64,000 nucleotides of DNA. Source: Ovis canadensis (taxonomy: Eukaryota > Chordata > Mammalia > Artiodactyla > Bovidae). Of this stretch, positions 1 to 10,261 are shown in pieces. Position 1 is the stretch's first letter. Each line of letters starts with the position of its first letter. The stretch lies in NCBI RefSeq assembly GCF_042477335.2, contig NC_091247.1, positions 13,493,001 through 13,557,000 on the forward strand, written 5' to 3'. A program made the position numbers and the translations under genes. The notes beneath the pieces were generated by a model. It was not told the DNA's origin and did not search any database. It saw only the letters and a program-made list of their open reading frames with translations.

Positions 1-264
1 AAGCATGACTATTGTTTCTCTTAATTGTGCATTCATTTTCAAGTCATACAAAACACAAATAAATGTTTCTCCCACCAAGTCTCATAAACTTGGGTGAAGC
101 ACGGTCAAACAGTGAAAAATATGAAAGCTATGAGGTTCTGCAGAGAAGTACAGAATAACTGTTTTCAAGAGCATCCAGGGACACCTGACAAAGGAGAGGA
201 TTTGGGCAGGAAGTAAAGGAAGACGTGAAGACAATGGTGGAGCAGAAGAGGAAGCCGAGAAGGG

Positions 265-410
265 AGGTATTTACTATCCCAGATTACAGAGGACACCAGG
301 AAACAGAGATGTTAGGTAATCAGCCCAAAGCCACACAGCCAGAAAGTGAAGGAGCCGATTTCAAAATACACGCTCTTCTCAAAGACACCACATGATGCTC
401 GCTGCTTTTC
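265..410 (-). repeat. MIR-like SINE fragment
   Basis: The order CCAGGAAACAGAGATGTTAG, GCCCAAAGCCACACAGCCAG, AGTGAAGGAGCCGATTT matches the core of mammalian MIR in reverse orientation. It is heavily diverged. Confidence 0.45.
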
Positions 411-454
411 AGTAAGTCTATCACCATACCTGTAGAATTTTGTGGCAGTTATTT

Positions 455-600
455 GTGTAAAATTTTGTCTTTCTTGCCAGACTATAACCACCTTAAGAAT
501 AGGAACTGAGAATCACTCATCTTTTTAATCTCAGTGTCGGGTTCCTAGTGAGTGTTTAAAACAGTGATACTGAATAATTGTGAGACCATAAATCCTCAAT
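455..600 (+). repeat. L2/MIR3-type 3' tail fragment
   Basis: A pattern of 'ACTATAACC..CTTAAG' followed by 'TCTCAGTG..CCTAGTGAGTG' resembles the 3' end of ancient L2-type elements. This is a weak match. Confidence 0.3.
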
Positions 601-634
601 GATTATGAGTGTTCTAATGCATAGGTTCAAATAT

Positions 635-712
635 TAGGCTGACCAAAAAGTTCATTCGGGTTTTTCCATACCATCTTATGGAAAACCCCAAATGAAATTT
701 TGGCCAACTCTA
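635..712. mobile_element. Mariner-type MITE
   Basis: A near-palindrome of about 78 bp: GGCTGACCAAAAAGTTCATT at the left is mirrored by AATGAAATTTTGGCCAACTC at the right, around a short centre, with TA dinucleotides at both ends as expected for Tc1/mariner insertion. It resembles the short mariner-derived elements common in ruminants. Confidence 0.7.
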
Positions 713-721
713 TAATACAGC

Positions 722-866
722 TTTTTTTTTTTTCCTCAAACCAGGTTTAAATTAAAATACTGGCTCTGAAAGGGTGACTATTGACACTGTGTGCCTATGG
801 CAGCAGTTATCTTATTTACCTGATTCACTGTTTTGTTTTTTGTTTATTTGTTTTGTTTTGTTTGCA
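722..866. repeat. T-rich and (TTTTG)n low-complexity tracts
   Basis: An 11-T run near 722-732 and a GTTTT/GTTT-rich stretch at about 828-866. There is nothing else between the MITE and the olfactory receptor pseudogene. Confidence 0.6.
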
Positions 867-1166
867 AGGATGGTAGAGAGATGAACTTCAGCAAATCTAA
901 TAAATATGTGTAGGGAAATAAGAATTGTGCATTGCTGAAGTCTATCTGGGATTCTTTCTGAAAGGAAATTCACTCTCTGATGTCCTTGCACTTAACACAG
1001 TTTCAATTTTATTGTTCAACTTACTTTTGTGGATTGTGGAAAGGATGACAAAATCATGGACTTTTTATAGGAATCCTAGGAAAGAGAGGAATGAGTTGAA
1101 ATTTGTCGAATTAAAATATATTTTTTTACTATATATTTGAATATATGTATTGGCCTATGCAGGACC

Positions 1167-2099
1167 ATGGAGAGAGTTAACCAAACCAGCAGTGTCTCCG
1201 AGTTCATCCTCCTGGGACTCTCCTCCCGGCCCGAGGACCAGAAGCCACTCTTTGCCCTCTTCTTCATCATGTACGTAGTCACCATAGTGGGAAACGTGCG
1301 CATCATCCTGGCCATCCGCTCTGACACTCAGCTCCAGACACCCATGTATTTTTTCCTTAGCATTTTATCCTTTATTGATGTTTGCTACACAACCACCATA
1401 GTTCCCAAGATGCTGGTGAACTTTCTGTCAAAGCAGAAGTCCATCTCCTATGCTGAGTGTATGACCCAGATGTATTTCTTCTTGGCTTTTGCCAACACAG
1501 AGAGTTACCTCCTGGAAGCCATGGCCATTGACCGCTATGTGGCCATCTGTGACCCCTTCCACTATGTCACCACCATGAGCCGCCACCCCTGTGTCCTGCT
1601 GGTGACCTTCTCCTGCTCCATCTCTCACCTCTATTCCCTCTTACTTGTTCTCCTGATAAATCGTCTTCTCTTTTGTAACTCCAATATCATCCACCACTTC
1701 CTCTGTGACATCAACCCTCTACTGAAACTGTCCTGCTCCTCCACATTTGTCAATGAAATTGTAATTAACACTGAAGGACTGGCAACCCTGGTGAGCCCTT
1801 TCATATGAGTAATCATCTCTTACCTACGAATCCTCACTGTTGTTCTTAAGATCCCTTCAGCTGCTGGGAAACATAAAGCTTTCTCTACCTGTGGTTCCCA
1901 TGTCACCATGGTGACCCTCTTTAATGGAAGCATTATTTATGTTTATTTCTGACCCCTGTCTACCTACACCATCAAGGACCGAGTGGCAACAGTCATCTAC
2001 ACTGTTCTGTCTTCCATGCTGAACCCTTTTATCTACAGCCTGAGGAACAAAGATATGAAGAGAGGCCTGAGGAAGCTGATGAACAGGAGGATGTCCTAG
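1167..2099 (+). pseudogene. Olfactory receptor pseudogene, OR1L8-like
   Basis: From the ATG at 1167 to the TAG at 2097-2099 a single frame of 310 codons gives a class II olfactory receptor of normal length with no frameshift, but with TGA stops at 1806-1808 (TM5 region) and 1950-1952 (TM6-TM7 region). Family marks are the LQTPMYFFLS segment, MAIDRYVAIC at the end of TM3, KAFSTCGSH in TM6 and [13 protein letters not shown] in TM7. The opening (MERVNQTSSVSEFILLGLSS) resembles human OR1L8 as I recall it. OR1L8 belongs to the OR1 cluster beyond the 3' end of PTGS1, so the position fits. Only two lesions suggest fairly recent loss; a stop-interrupted allele or recoding cannot be excluded. Confidence 0.9.
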
Positions 2100-2218
2100 G
2101 CAGCCTCCTGTAACCCTTCTCCTGAGGCCCCTCACTTCTGATGGTTCTTGGTGTGTACATCAAGCTACTGAAGGTTAGCACTCCTAAGCCAAGAGTCCAT
2201 TAAAAATGGTGTAGATGA

Positions 2219-3048
2219 TGAGGTACCACTTCACACCAGTCAGAATGGCTGCAACCCAAAAATCTGCAAGCAATAAATGCTGGAGAGGGTGTGGAGAAAA
2301 GGGAACCCTCCTACACTGTTGGTGGGAATGCAAACTAGTACAGCCACTAGGGAGAACGGTGTGGAGATTCCTTTAAAAATTGCAAATAGAACTACCTTAT
2401 GACCCAGCAATCCCACTTCTGGGCATACACACCGAGGAAACCAGAATTGAAAGAGACACATGTACCCCAATGTTCATCGCAGCACTGTTTATAATAGCCA
2501 GGACATGGAAACAACCTAGATGTCCATCAGCAGATGAATGGATAAGAAAGCTGTGGTACATATACACAATGGAGTATTACTCAGCGGTTAAAAAGAATTC
2601 ATTTGAATCAGTTCTGATGAGATGGATGAAACTGGAGCCGATTATACAGAGTGAAGTAAGCCAGAAAGAAAAACACCAATACAGTATACTAACACATATA
2701 TATGGAATTTAGGAAGATGGCAATGACGACCCTGTATGCAAGACAGGGAAAGAGACACAGATGTGTATAACGGACTTTTGGACTCAGAGGGAGAGGGAGA
2801 GGGTGGGATGATTTGGGAGAATGACATTCTAACATGTATACTATCATGTGAATTGAATCGCCAGTCTATGTCTGACGCAGGATGCAGCATGCTTGGGGCT
2901 GGTGCATGGGGATGACCCAGAAAGATGTTATGGGGAGGGAGGTGGGAGGGGGGTTCATGTTTGGGAATGCATGTAAGAATTAAAGATTTTAAAATTTTAA
3001 AAAAAATAAATAAATAAAGATAATATGAGATGAGTAAGCAGGTCAAAA
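2219..3048 (+). mobile_element. 5'-truncated young L1 with target-site duplication
   Basis: It carries the C-terminal part of L1 ORF2 (ELPYDPAIPLLGIHTEETRI, then SADEWIRKLWYIYTMEYYSA) and the ruminant L1 3' UTR ending in AATTAAAGATTTTAAAATTT. A 17-bp direct repeat, AAAAATGGTGTAGATGA, flanks it at 2202-2218 and 3049-3065. Some 26 bp of non-L1 sequence lie between the first A-rich tail and the last poly(A). Confidence 0.9.
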
Positions 3049-3085
3049 AAAAATGGTGTAGATGACTGTCGAGACTAGAATATAC

Positions 3086-3146
3086 AGTCTTATTTATAGT
3101 ATAATTATATAAGTATACAATATATTCATATATATATATATATATC
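3086..3146. repeat. AT-rich tract with (TA)n
   Basis: Alternating TA repeats close this low-complexity stretch, with the purest run at about 3128-3146. Confidence 0.7.
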
Positions 3147-3607
3147 CACCAATCAAAGCCACCTTATTGCAGTCCCCCAACTGGCCAGAGTCTTCATACC
3201 CAGTCCTCATCTCCCCTCCCATTCTCTTTTGTCATTCACTCCTTTCAAGTGCAGCTGAAAATGAATATCCTGCGTTAATTTCTCTTGACCAAATATCTCC
3301 TTATTCTATCAGTCATGGGCACAGAATGGCTGATTACATGAGTATCTGGAACCTAGAAACAGATAAGGGGAAACCCTTCTCTTTTCAGGGCTCTTGAGAA
3401 GCCCTTGAGCTCTGACTGTGATAGATGTTGAGAAGACCTCCATGTCTAGGGACAGGAAATGCCTTTGTCCACTTGGAGACAGGCTAGCAGCTGGCCTGAT
3501 GATTTCTTAGAAGTTAGGGCCTATTGCTATACTTGAAAGTAGTTTCTATGGTGTAGTTCTCTTTTCTATTGTGTAATTCTTCAATAAAATATTAACAATA
3601 GGCATTT
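3147..3607. other. Unassigned intergenic sequence
   Basis: I see no gene, RNA or clear repeat here. The short open frames have no recognisable domain. Confidence 0.4.
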
Positions 3608-4120
3608 GTTACTGCTCAGTCTCTCAGTCATGTCCGACTCTTTGCAACCCCATGGACTGCAGCATGCCAGTCCTCCCTGTCCTTCTCTATCTCCCAGAGT
3701 TGGCTCAAACTCATGTCCTTTGAGTCAGTGATGCCATCCAACCATCTCATCCACTGTCATCCCCTTCTCCTCCTGCCTTCAATCCTTCCCAGCATCAATG
3801 TCATTTCCAATAATTCAGCTCTTCCCATCAGGTGGCCAAAGTTTTGGAGCTTCTGCTTCAACATCAGTCCTTCCAATGATTATTCAGGACTGATTTCCTT
3901 TAGAATTAACTGGTTTGATCTCCTTGCAGTCCAAGGGACTCTCAAGAGTCTTCTCCTGCATCACAGTTTGAAAGCACCAATCCTTTGATGGTCAGCCTTC
4001 TTTAAGGTCCAGCTCTCATATCTGTAGGTGACTACTGGAAAAATCATAGCTCTGACTAGATGGACCTGTGTCAGAAAAGTGATGTCTGCTTTTTAATATG
4101 CTGTTTAGGTTTGTCAACAG
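3608..4120 (-). mobile_element. BovB LINE 3' fragment, left arm of inverted pair
   Basis: Antisense BovB 3' end: it starts with the BovB tail (TCAGTCATGTCCGACTCTTT, GACCCCATGGACTGC) and runs into the ORF2 C-terminal region (TTTTTAATATGCTGTTTAGG). It faces a sense copy that begins about 10 bp later. Confidence 0.85.
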
Positions 4121-4130
4121 ATATAGCCTT

Positions 4131-4685
4131 ATGAAATTAAAAGACGCTTGCTTTTTGGAAGGAAAGTTATGACCAACCTGGACAGCATATTAAAAAGTAG
4201 AGACATTACTTTGTCAACAAAGGTCCTTCTAGTCAAGGCTATGGTTTTTCCAGTGGTCATGTATGGATGTGAGAGTTGGACTATAAAGAAAGCTGAGTGC
4301 CAAAGAATTGATGCTTTTGAACTGTGGTGTTGGAGAAGACTCTTGAGAGTCCCTTGGACTGCAAAGAGATCCAACCAGTCCATCCTGAAGGAGATCAGTC
4401 CTGGGTGTTCCTTGGAAGGACTGATGCTGAGGCTGAAACTCCAATACTTTGGCCATCTGATGTGAAGAGCTGACTCATTTGAAAAGACCCTGATGCTGGG
4501 AAAGATTGAGGGCAGAAGGAGAAGGGGACGACAGAGGATGAGATGGTTGGATGGCATCACCGACTCAATGGGCATGGGTTTGTTGTGGACTCTGGGAATT
4601 GGCGATGGACAGGGAGGCCTGGTGTGCTGCAGTTCATGGGGTCGCAAAGAGTCAGACATGACCAAGCGACTGAACTGAACTGAAC
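4131..4685 (+). mobile_element. BovB LINE 3' fragment, right arm of inverted pair
   Basis: Sense BovB encoding the end of the RTE-type ORF2 (TNLDSILKSRDITLSTKVLL, VVMYGCESWTIKKAE, ELWCWRRLLRVPW) and the short 3' end AACTGAACTGAAC. BovB typically ends this way without a long poly(A). Confidence 0.88.
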
Positions 4686-4949
4686 TTACTGTACTCTGGC
4701 CACCTGAGGAAGACTCTATGTCTATGCCTGACAAAATGGAGCAGGGTACAGCAGTGTTTTCTTCCTTCTGGGCAGATTGGGATGTCTGCAAAAGCTTCTG
4801 GCCACATCAGAGTCTGGCAGCAAAAACACAAGCATCAGCTCCTGATTCTCTGAGGTGAGTTCTGGGAAAATACTCAGAAAAATCTGGGAAATGGGGAGAT
4901 GTAGCCTTCTATGTCTCATTCTAGACTAGGTGAATCAGAATCTACAGAA

Positions 4950-5137
4950 GAAGGAATTCCCTGGTGGTCCAGTGGCTAAGACTGGATTCTCATTACAGGC
5001 AGCCTGGGTTCCATTCCTGGTGAGGGAACTAGATCCCATATGCTGCAACTAAAGATCCTGCATGCTGCAACTAAGACCCAGTGCAGTCAGATAAACACAT
5101 TTTTTTAAATAAAATTAGGTAACAAAAATTTTTTAAA
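4950..5137 (+). mobile_element. Bov-tA type SINE with target-site duplication
   Basis: It opens GGAATTCCCTGGTGGTCCAG, has a B-box-like GGGTTCCATTCCTGG, and ends in an A/T-rich tail. The direct repeat AGAATCTACAGA flanks it at 4937-4948 and 5138-5149. Confidence 0.85.
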
Positions 5138-5349
5138 AGAATCTACAGAGGAGAGGCTCAGGGATTTTTCATAAGCTTCTCAGATGATCTGAGGCAACTG
5201 GCATTACACCATGTACTGGAACTGCATTTATGTATGACAACTCTACACCAGGACTTCTGTAGCTACCTGGATAAAACAAGGGGCTCTGCAAGACACAGAA
5301 GATAGAAAGTATCAGAACTCAGTAGCTAGAACTCCACTTTAATTGCCCC

Positions 5350-5585
5350 TGTACATGTGCGATCAGTTTCTCAAACATGTCTGACTCTTTTGTGACCCCA
5401 TGGACAGTAGCCCACCAGGCTCCTCTGTCCATGGAATTTTCCAGGCAAGAATATTGGAGTGAGTAGTCATTTCCTCCTCCAAGGGATCTTCCCCATCCAG
5501 GGATCGAACCTTCATCTTGCATCTCCTGCACTGGCAGGCAGATTCTTTACTATCAATTCTTTACTATCAATTCTTTACTATTGTG
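5350..5585 (-). mobile_element. Bov-A/BovB-tailed SINE
   Basis: Antisense ruminant SINE (TGTCTGACTCTTTTGTGACC through GGATCGAACC to CACTGGCAGG). Near its head the 15-bp unit ATTCTTTACTATCA is repeated about three times at 5538-5581, a small local expansion. Confidence 0.8.
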
Positions 5586-6237
5586 CCATCAATTGCGGCT
5601 GCAGTAGAAAAGTAGCCTGTCAGCAGCCTAGTGGGCAGCTCTACCATCCTCCCATTTGCCTTCCCAAACCCACTGCCTCCGTTATGATTCTTCTCTTAGA
5701 TCCACTTTTTACTTCTCTGCCCAACCTCCCCTGGAGCCACTGGTTTCAAGGGCTACACACCTGAAGACCACTCTCCATTATGCTCTGAAGAAAGATGGGC
5801 ATTTAGACTCATCAGAGTAGTCAAATTACATGCCATATCCACTCTCTCAGAAGAAAGAAAACATCATCATTTAGAAAGATTGTTTATAAAAAGATGGTTT
5901 GTGTTCACCCTCAGGAGTGATTAGGAAAACTTACAACCAGGGTGAGATATTATTTTACACACAGCAGATGAACAAGAAAAAAAATATTTCTGGCAATTCT
6001 GAACACCGGTGAGTGCAGGGAACAGTGAAGGTCTATGAGTGCACAAAGGAGTATAATTTGGTTTGGTCACTTGGAGAACAATTGCCCTCATTTTTCAACA
6101 TTAACATTGAATACAGTGTAGTGAGATGACAATCTGAGCTCTATGAGGTATATAATAGGCTAGTTTCACTGCCTTAAAAATGCTCTCTATTTCACCTATT
6201 CATTTCCTCCCACCGAGAAAGACAAAAAACCCTCCAG
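5586..6237. other. Intergenic, possible old L1 piece at 5930-6080
   Basis: The stretch 5930-6080 (GTGAGATATTATTTTACACA, then GTGAGTGCAGGGAACAG) resembles the post-ORF2 part of an ancient L1. Nothing else is recognised. Confidence 0.35.
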
Positions 6238-6475
6238 GATTTCCCTGGTGGTGCAGTGGTCAAGAATCCACCTGCCAGTGCAGGAAACACGAGTTCAGTC
6301 CCTGGTCGGGGGAGATTCCACATGCCTTGGAGCAGCTAAGCCCATGAGCCACAGCTACTGAGCCTGTGTTTTAGAGCCCACGAGTGAAACTGCTGAGCCG
6401 CTGTGCACAGCTACTGAAGCCCGCAGGCCTAGAGCACGTGCTCAACAAGAGAAGCCACCACATGAATCCGCCACA
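6238..6475 (+). mobile_element. Long Bov-tA type SINE without tail
   Basis: Head GGATTTCCCTGGTGGTGCAG, then the extended body seen in longer ruminant tRNA-derived SINEs (GAGCCACAGCTACTGAGCC, GAAGCCACCACATGAATCC). It stops without an A tail directly against an antisense L1. Confidence 0.82.
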
Positions 6476-6478
6476 GGT

Positions 6479-7110
6479 GTACACGTGTTCCCCATCCTGA
6501 ACCCCCCTCCCACCTCCCTCCCCATACCATCCCTCTGGGTCATCCCAGTGCACCGGCCCCAAGCATCCTGTATTATGCATCAAACCTGGACTGGCGATTC
6601 GTTTCACATATGATAATACACATGTTTCAATGCCATTCTCCCAAATCATCCCACCCTCTCCCTCTCCCACAGAGTCCAAAAGACTGTTCTATACATCTGT
6701 GTCTCTTTTGCTGTCTCACATACAGGGTTATCGTTCCCATCTCTCTAAATTCCATATATATGCATTAGTATACTGTATTGGTGTTTTTCTTTTTGGCTTA
6801 CTTCACTCTGTATAATAGGCTCCAGTTTCATCCACCTCCTTAGAACTGATTCAAATGTATTCTTTTTAATGGCTGAGTAATACTCCATTGTGTATATGTA
6901 CCACAGCTTTTTCATCCATTCATCTGCTGATGGACATCTAGGTTGCTTCCATGTCCTGGCTATTATAAACAGTGCTGCGATGAACACTGGGGTACATGTG
7001 TCTCTTTCAATTCTGGTTTCCTCAGTGTGTATGCCCAGCAGTGGGATTGCTGGGTCGTATGGCAGTTCTATTTCCAGTTTTTTAAGGACTCTCCACACTG
7101 TTCTCCATAG
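6479..7110 (-). mobile_element. Young L1 3' fragment
   Basis: Antisense L1 with the ORF2 C-terminus (LPYDPAIPLLGIHTEETRIE, WYIYTMEYYSAIKKN) and part of the 3' UTR. Its own poly(A), which should be on the left, is missing where it meets the SINE. Confidence 0.88.
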
Positions 7111-7263
7111 TAGACCTCACTGACACTTGATGTTTATCAAAAGGTTAACTAAAGGAAAAATTATCTGGAGAAGATTGCCCAAATGACGTGTATAACATCC
7201 ATACTTTCTCACGGATCTGATATCCAGTATATTGTCAATGCAGATCACTGGAGATATAAACAT

Positions 7264-7470
7264 CTGTGTGCTCAGCCACTCAGTCATGTCCAACTCTTTG
7301 CAACTCCATTGACTGTAGCCCAGCAGGCTCCCTTGTCCATGGGATTTACTAGGCAAGAATACTTGCCATTTCCTACTCCAGGGGGTCTTCTCGGCCCAGG
7401 GATTGAACCCACAATTCTCATGTCTTCTGCATTGGCAGGTGGAGTCTTTACCACTAGTGCTATCTAGACA
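7264..7470 (-). mobile_element. Bov-A type SINE
   Basis: Antisense SINE, from CTCAGTCATGTCCAACTCTT through AGGGATTGAACCC to TGCATTGGCAGGTGG. Confidence 0.82.
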
Positions 7471-7989
7471 GTGTGATTTTTGCCTCCAAACCATTACGAA
7501 TATTAATTTTGATGCACCAACGTGATTTCCAAAAGCCTCTAGCTGAAGCTGATTAAAAGAAAGCTCATGCATTGTGTCTGTTCTTAGAACACAGATGTTA
7601 GTATTTCATCTAAGCGACTGTTTATTTTTATCTTTGGTTGTGAATTCTGTGACTGATCAGAAAGCTTGGAGCCAAATCTAAGGCTCACCCGTAACAAGGG
7701 TCATTACCATCTGCATTTTCAGAGTCATTCCTGGCTCAATTTTATGTCCCCACCCTTGTTTATTCCTTCTTTTGTGCTTGTCTAACCTAATTTTCAGTTT
7801 ACCCATCTTGTAGCTTATATGTTCCTCCTAGCTGCCTTAAACTCTTCAGAAGTAAGATCTACTATAAAGATAAATAATTTTTAAGTCAGAGAAGAAAACC
7901 CACCAAACTGGAAAAACAATGGTCATCTCTGGGTAGCAGAAGTATAGTTTTTTAAAATGTACTTCCCCATAAGGGATATCAAAATAAGA
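7471..7989. other. Unassigned intergenic sequence
   Basis: I recognise no gene or repeat in this stretch. Confidence 0.35.
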
Positions 7990-8188
7990 TAAAAATATTA
8001 AAAACCAAAAGTTAATTTAATTCTATCAGTTTTTTATAGAAATTAAAAAATATTATTCTAAAATTTGTATGAAAATGCCAAAGAACCTAGAAGAATCTAA
8101 ATAAATTTGAGAAAAAATAAGAAGGAGGGGACTCACACTACCTAGCTTCAAGACTTACTAAGCTACAATAATCGACAGTGTGCTATTG
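7990..8188 (+). mobile_element. Old L1 ORF2 fragment
   Basis: TTTGTATGAAAATGCCAAAG, GAGGGGACTCACACTACCTA and AAGCTACAATAATCG follow the order of the 3' part of L1 ORF2. It breaks off at the poly(T) of the next feature. Confidence 0.6.
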
Positions 8189-8530
8189 TTTTTTTTTTTA
8201 ATTTTTACTTTGGATGATTTCTTTTATTTTGTGTTTCACATATTATCCAGTTTCACATTCTCACAAGATCAGCAATTACAAGAGCCATCTCATCTTCTAA
8301 GTCTGAAAATGGCAAGACAGCCACAGCTGCAGCCAACAGCAAAGCACTGACGTGCTCCCAAAACAAAAAGTTGCACAATTTTTCCTTCATTTTTCTTAAA
8401 CTAAGAAAATGCTAAGGCTCACTGCTGAAGAAAGGAAACCCTTTTCTTCTTCATGCCTCAAAAGAAAACGTTAAACTTATCTGACAAGGCTGACAAGGGT
8501 TCTTCAGTAATTAATTGCACACACACACGA
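8189..8530 (-). pseudogene. Retrocopied 3' end of an unidentified mRNA
   Basis: On the minus strand the stretch ends with AATAAA (8228-8223), about 23 nt of spacer and then an 11-A run (8199-8189), the layout of a processed polyadenylated transcript. It interrupts an L1. No coding domain is recognised, so the parent gene is unknown. The 5' limit is uncertain because a BovB follows at 8536. Confidence 0.5.
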
Positions 8531-8535
8531 AGCTT

Positions 8536-9383
8536 TCAGTTCAGTTCAGTTCAATTCAGTCACAGTCGTGTCCGACTCTTTGTGACCGCATGGACTGCAG
8601 CACCGCCAGAATTTCCTGTCCATCACCAACTCCCGGAGCTGCCTCAGACTCACATCCATTGAGTCAGTGATGCCATCCAAACATCTCATCCTCCATCATC
8701 CCCTTCTCCTCCCTTTAATCCTTCCCAGCATCAGGGTCTTTTCCCAATGAGTCAGTTCTTCACATCAGGTGGCCAAAGTATTGGAGCTTCAGCTTCAGCA
8801 TCAGTCTTCCCAATGAATATTCAAGACTGATTTCCTTTAGGATTGACTGGTTTGATCTCCTTGCAGTCCAAGGGACTCTCAAGAGTCTTCTTCAACACCA
8901 CAGTTCAAAAGCATCAGTTTTTTGGCACTCAGCTTTCCTTATAGTCCAACTCTCACATCCATATATGACTACTGGAAAAACCATAGCTTTGACTAGACGG
9001 ACCCTTGTCAGCAAAGTAATGTCTCTGCTTTTTAATATGCTGTCTAGGTTGGTCATGAAGGAAATGGCACCCCACTCCAGTACTCCTGCCTGGAAAATCC
9101 CGTGGATGGAGGAGTCTAGTAGTCTACATTCCATGGGGTCGCAAAGAGTCAGACACTACTGAGTGACTAAACTTTCACTTTCAAACTTAGGTTGGTCATA
9201 GCAAGCAGCAAGGGTCTTTTACTTTCATATCTGCAGTGATTTTGGAGCCCAAAAAAATAAAGTCCATCACTGTTTCCATTGTTTCCCCATCTATTTGCCA
9301 TGAAGTGATAACAGGATGGGATGCCATGATCTTAGTTTTTTTAATGTTGAGCTTTAAGTCAGCCTTTTCACTCTCCTCTTTCA
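8536..9383 (-). mobile_element. BovB LINE fragment split by a SINE
   Basis: Antisense BovB from its 3' end (TTCAGTTCAGTTCAATTCAG) into the reverse-transcriptase C-terminal part (KKTKIMASHPVITSWQIDGE, FIFLGSKITADM). The SINE at 9057-9187 interrupts it. Confidence 0.88.
9057..9187 (+). mobile_element. Bov-A monomer inserted in BovB, with TSD
   Basis: GAAGGAAATGGCACCCCACT to GTGACTAAACTTTCACTTTC, flanked by the 12-bp direct repeat TAGGTTGGTCAT (9045-9056 and 9188-9199). That repeat is BovB sequence, so the SINE came later. Confidence 0.88.
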
Positions 9384-10189
9384 TGTTGCATAAACATTTT
9401 GTTACACAGGGTACAAAAATGCTTTCACTTTTTTCGTTGGTTTCAAAGTTTGGAAAGACTGAGGAGCCACGGCAGGGGTGGGATGTGCCAGGGTACACCG
9501 GGGAGAGGTAAGCAAAGTGAGCAGAGAAAGGATTTTCTTAATGGTTGTTGGCCCATCTGAGGAGGAGGAAGCAGAGCCCCCTGATTTGAAATGACCAGGA
9601 AAACGCTCTGTCTTGGCTGGGTGGTCCTTCCTGTTCAGCCTGGAAGTGAGTGGGAGGGTGGTGGTGGTGGAGTGCCAGCCACCGAGCAGAACTGGCTACA
9701 GGGCTTGGTCCTCGATGAAGCCAGGTGGGTGCAGGGCAGAGGGGTAGGGAGAGGGACCCAGAATGACGATGAGCCCTTAGTGGCCAGGCCTTGTTGCCAT
9801 GGTGAAGCAATGTGAGAACAAACTGTGCACTCATGCACACGTAGTTTTAAGTGTCTCAATTCATGCCAGAAAACGTTCAAAACTAAATGCTTCAGTGTCT
9901 TGAGGTGGGGTTACGGAAGCAGATTTGGGAGGTTGGGACTTGCTCAGTCCCCAAGGAGCCCTGACTCCAGCAAGAAAGGCCCTGAATCCAGCCCTGAAGC
10001 CTTGGAGACAGACTGTGGGGCAGGACAGGGCTGAGGAGGAAGAGAGGAAGAAAAAGAGTTCACGGAGTCAGGCTTAAAATTCACAGTCTTTGGAGGGCAG
10101 CAGCTCTGCAGGGCCACCTGGGGGCACGGGGCACTCAGAGTGGCTTCCTCCCCTGTGGGGCGGGGGCCTCGAGCTGTGGTGACAAGGGT
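9384..10189. other. Non-repetitive stretch, possible RBPMS2 3' UTR remnant
   Basis: It has no ruminant repeat and no credible ORF. It continues directly from the C-terminal end of the RBPMS2 retropseudogene and could be its antisense 3' UTR. This is inference from position only. Confidence 0.35.
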
Positions 10190-10261
10190 AAAGAGCCAAC
10201 AGAAGTGCCGCTATTTCCATCCTGGCGGGGTGGTGTCAGAGGAAGTGTACCAGCACACCTG

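Noticed and set aside
635-712. Palindrome read as a microRNA hairpin
   Set aside because: The ends carry TA duplications and the sequence matches a common mariner-type MITE. A hairpin RNA is possible for such elements, but there is no evidence here.
3608-4685. BovB inverted pair explained as a twin-priming 5' inversion
   Set aside because: Twin priming inverts a different part of the element; here both arms contain the same 3' region.
4129-4791. Open frame of 220 codons on the minus strand
   Set aside because: It is the antisense of a BovB fragment.
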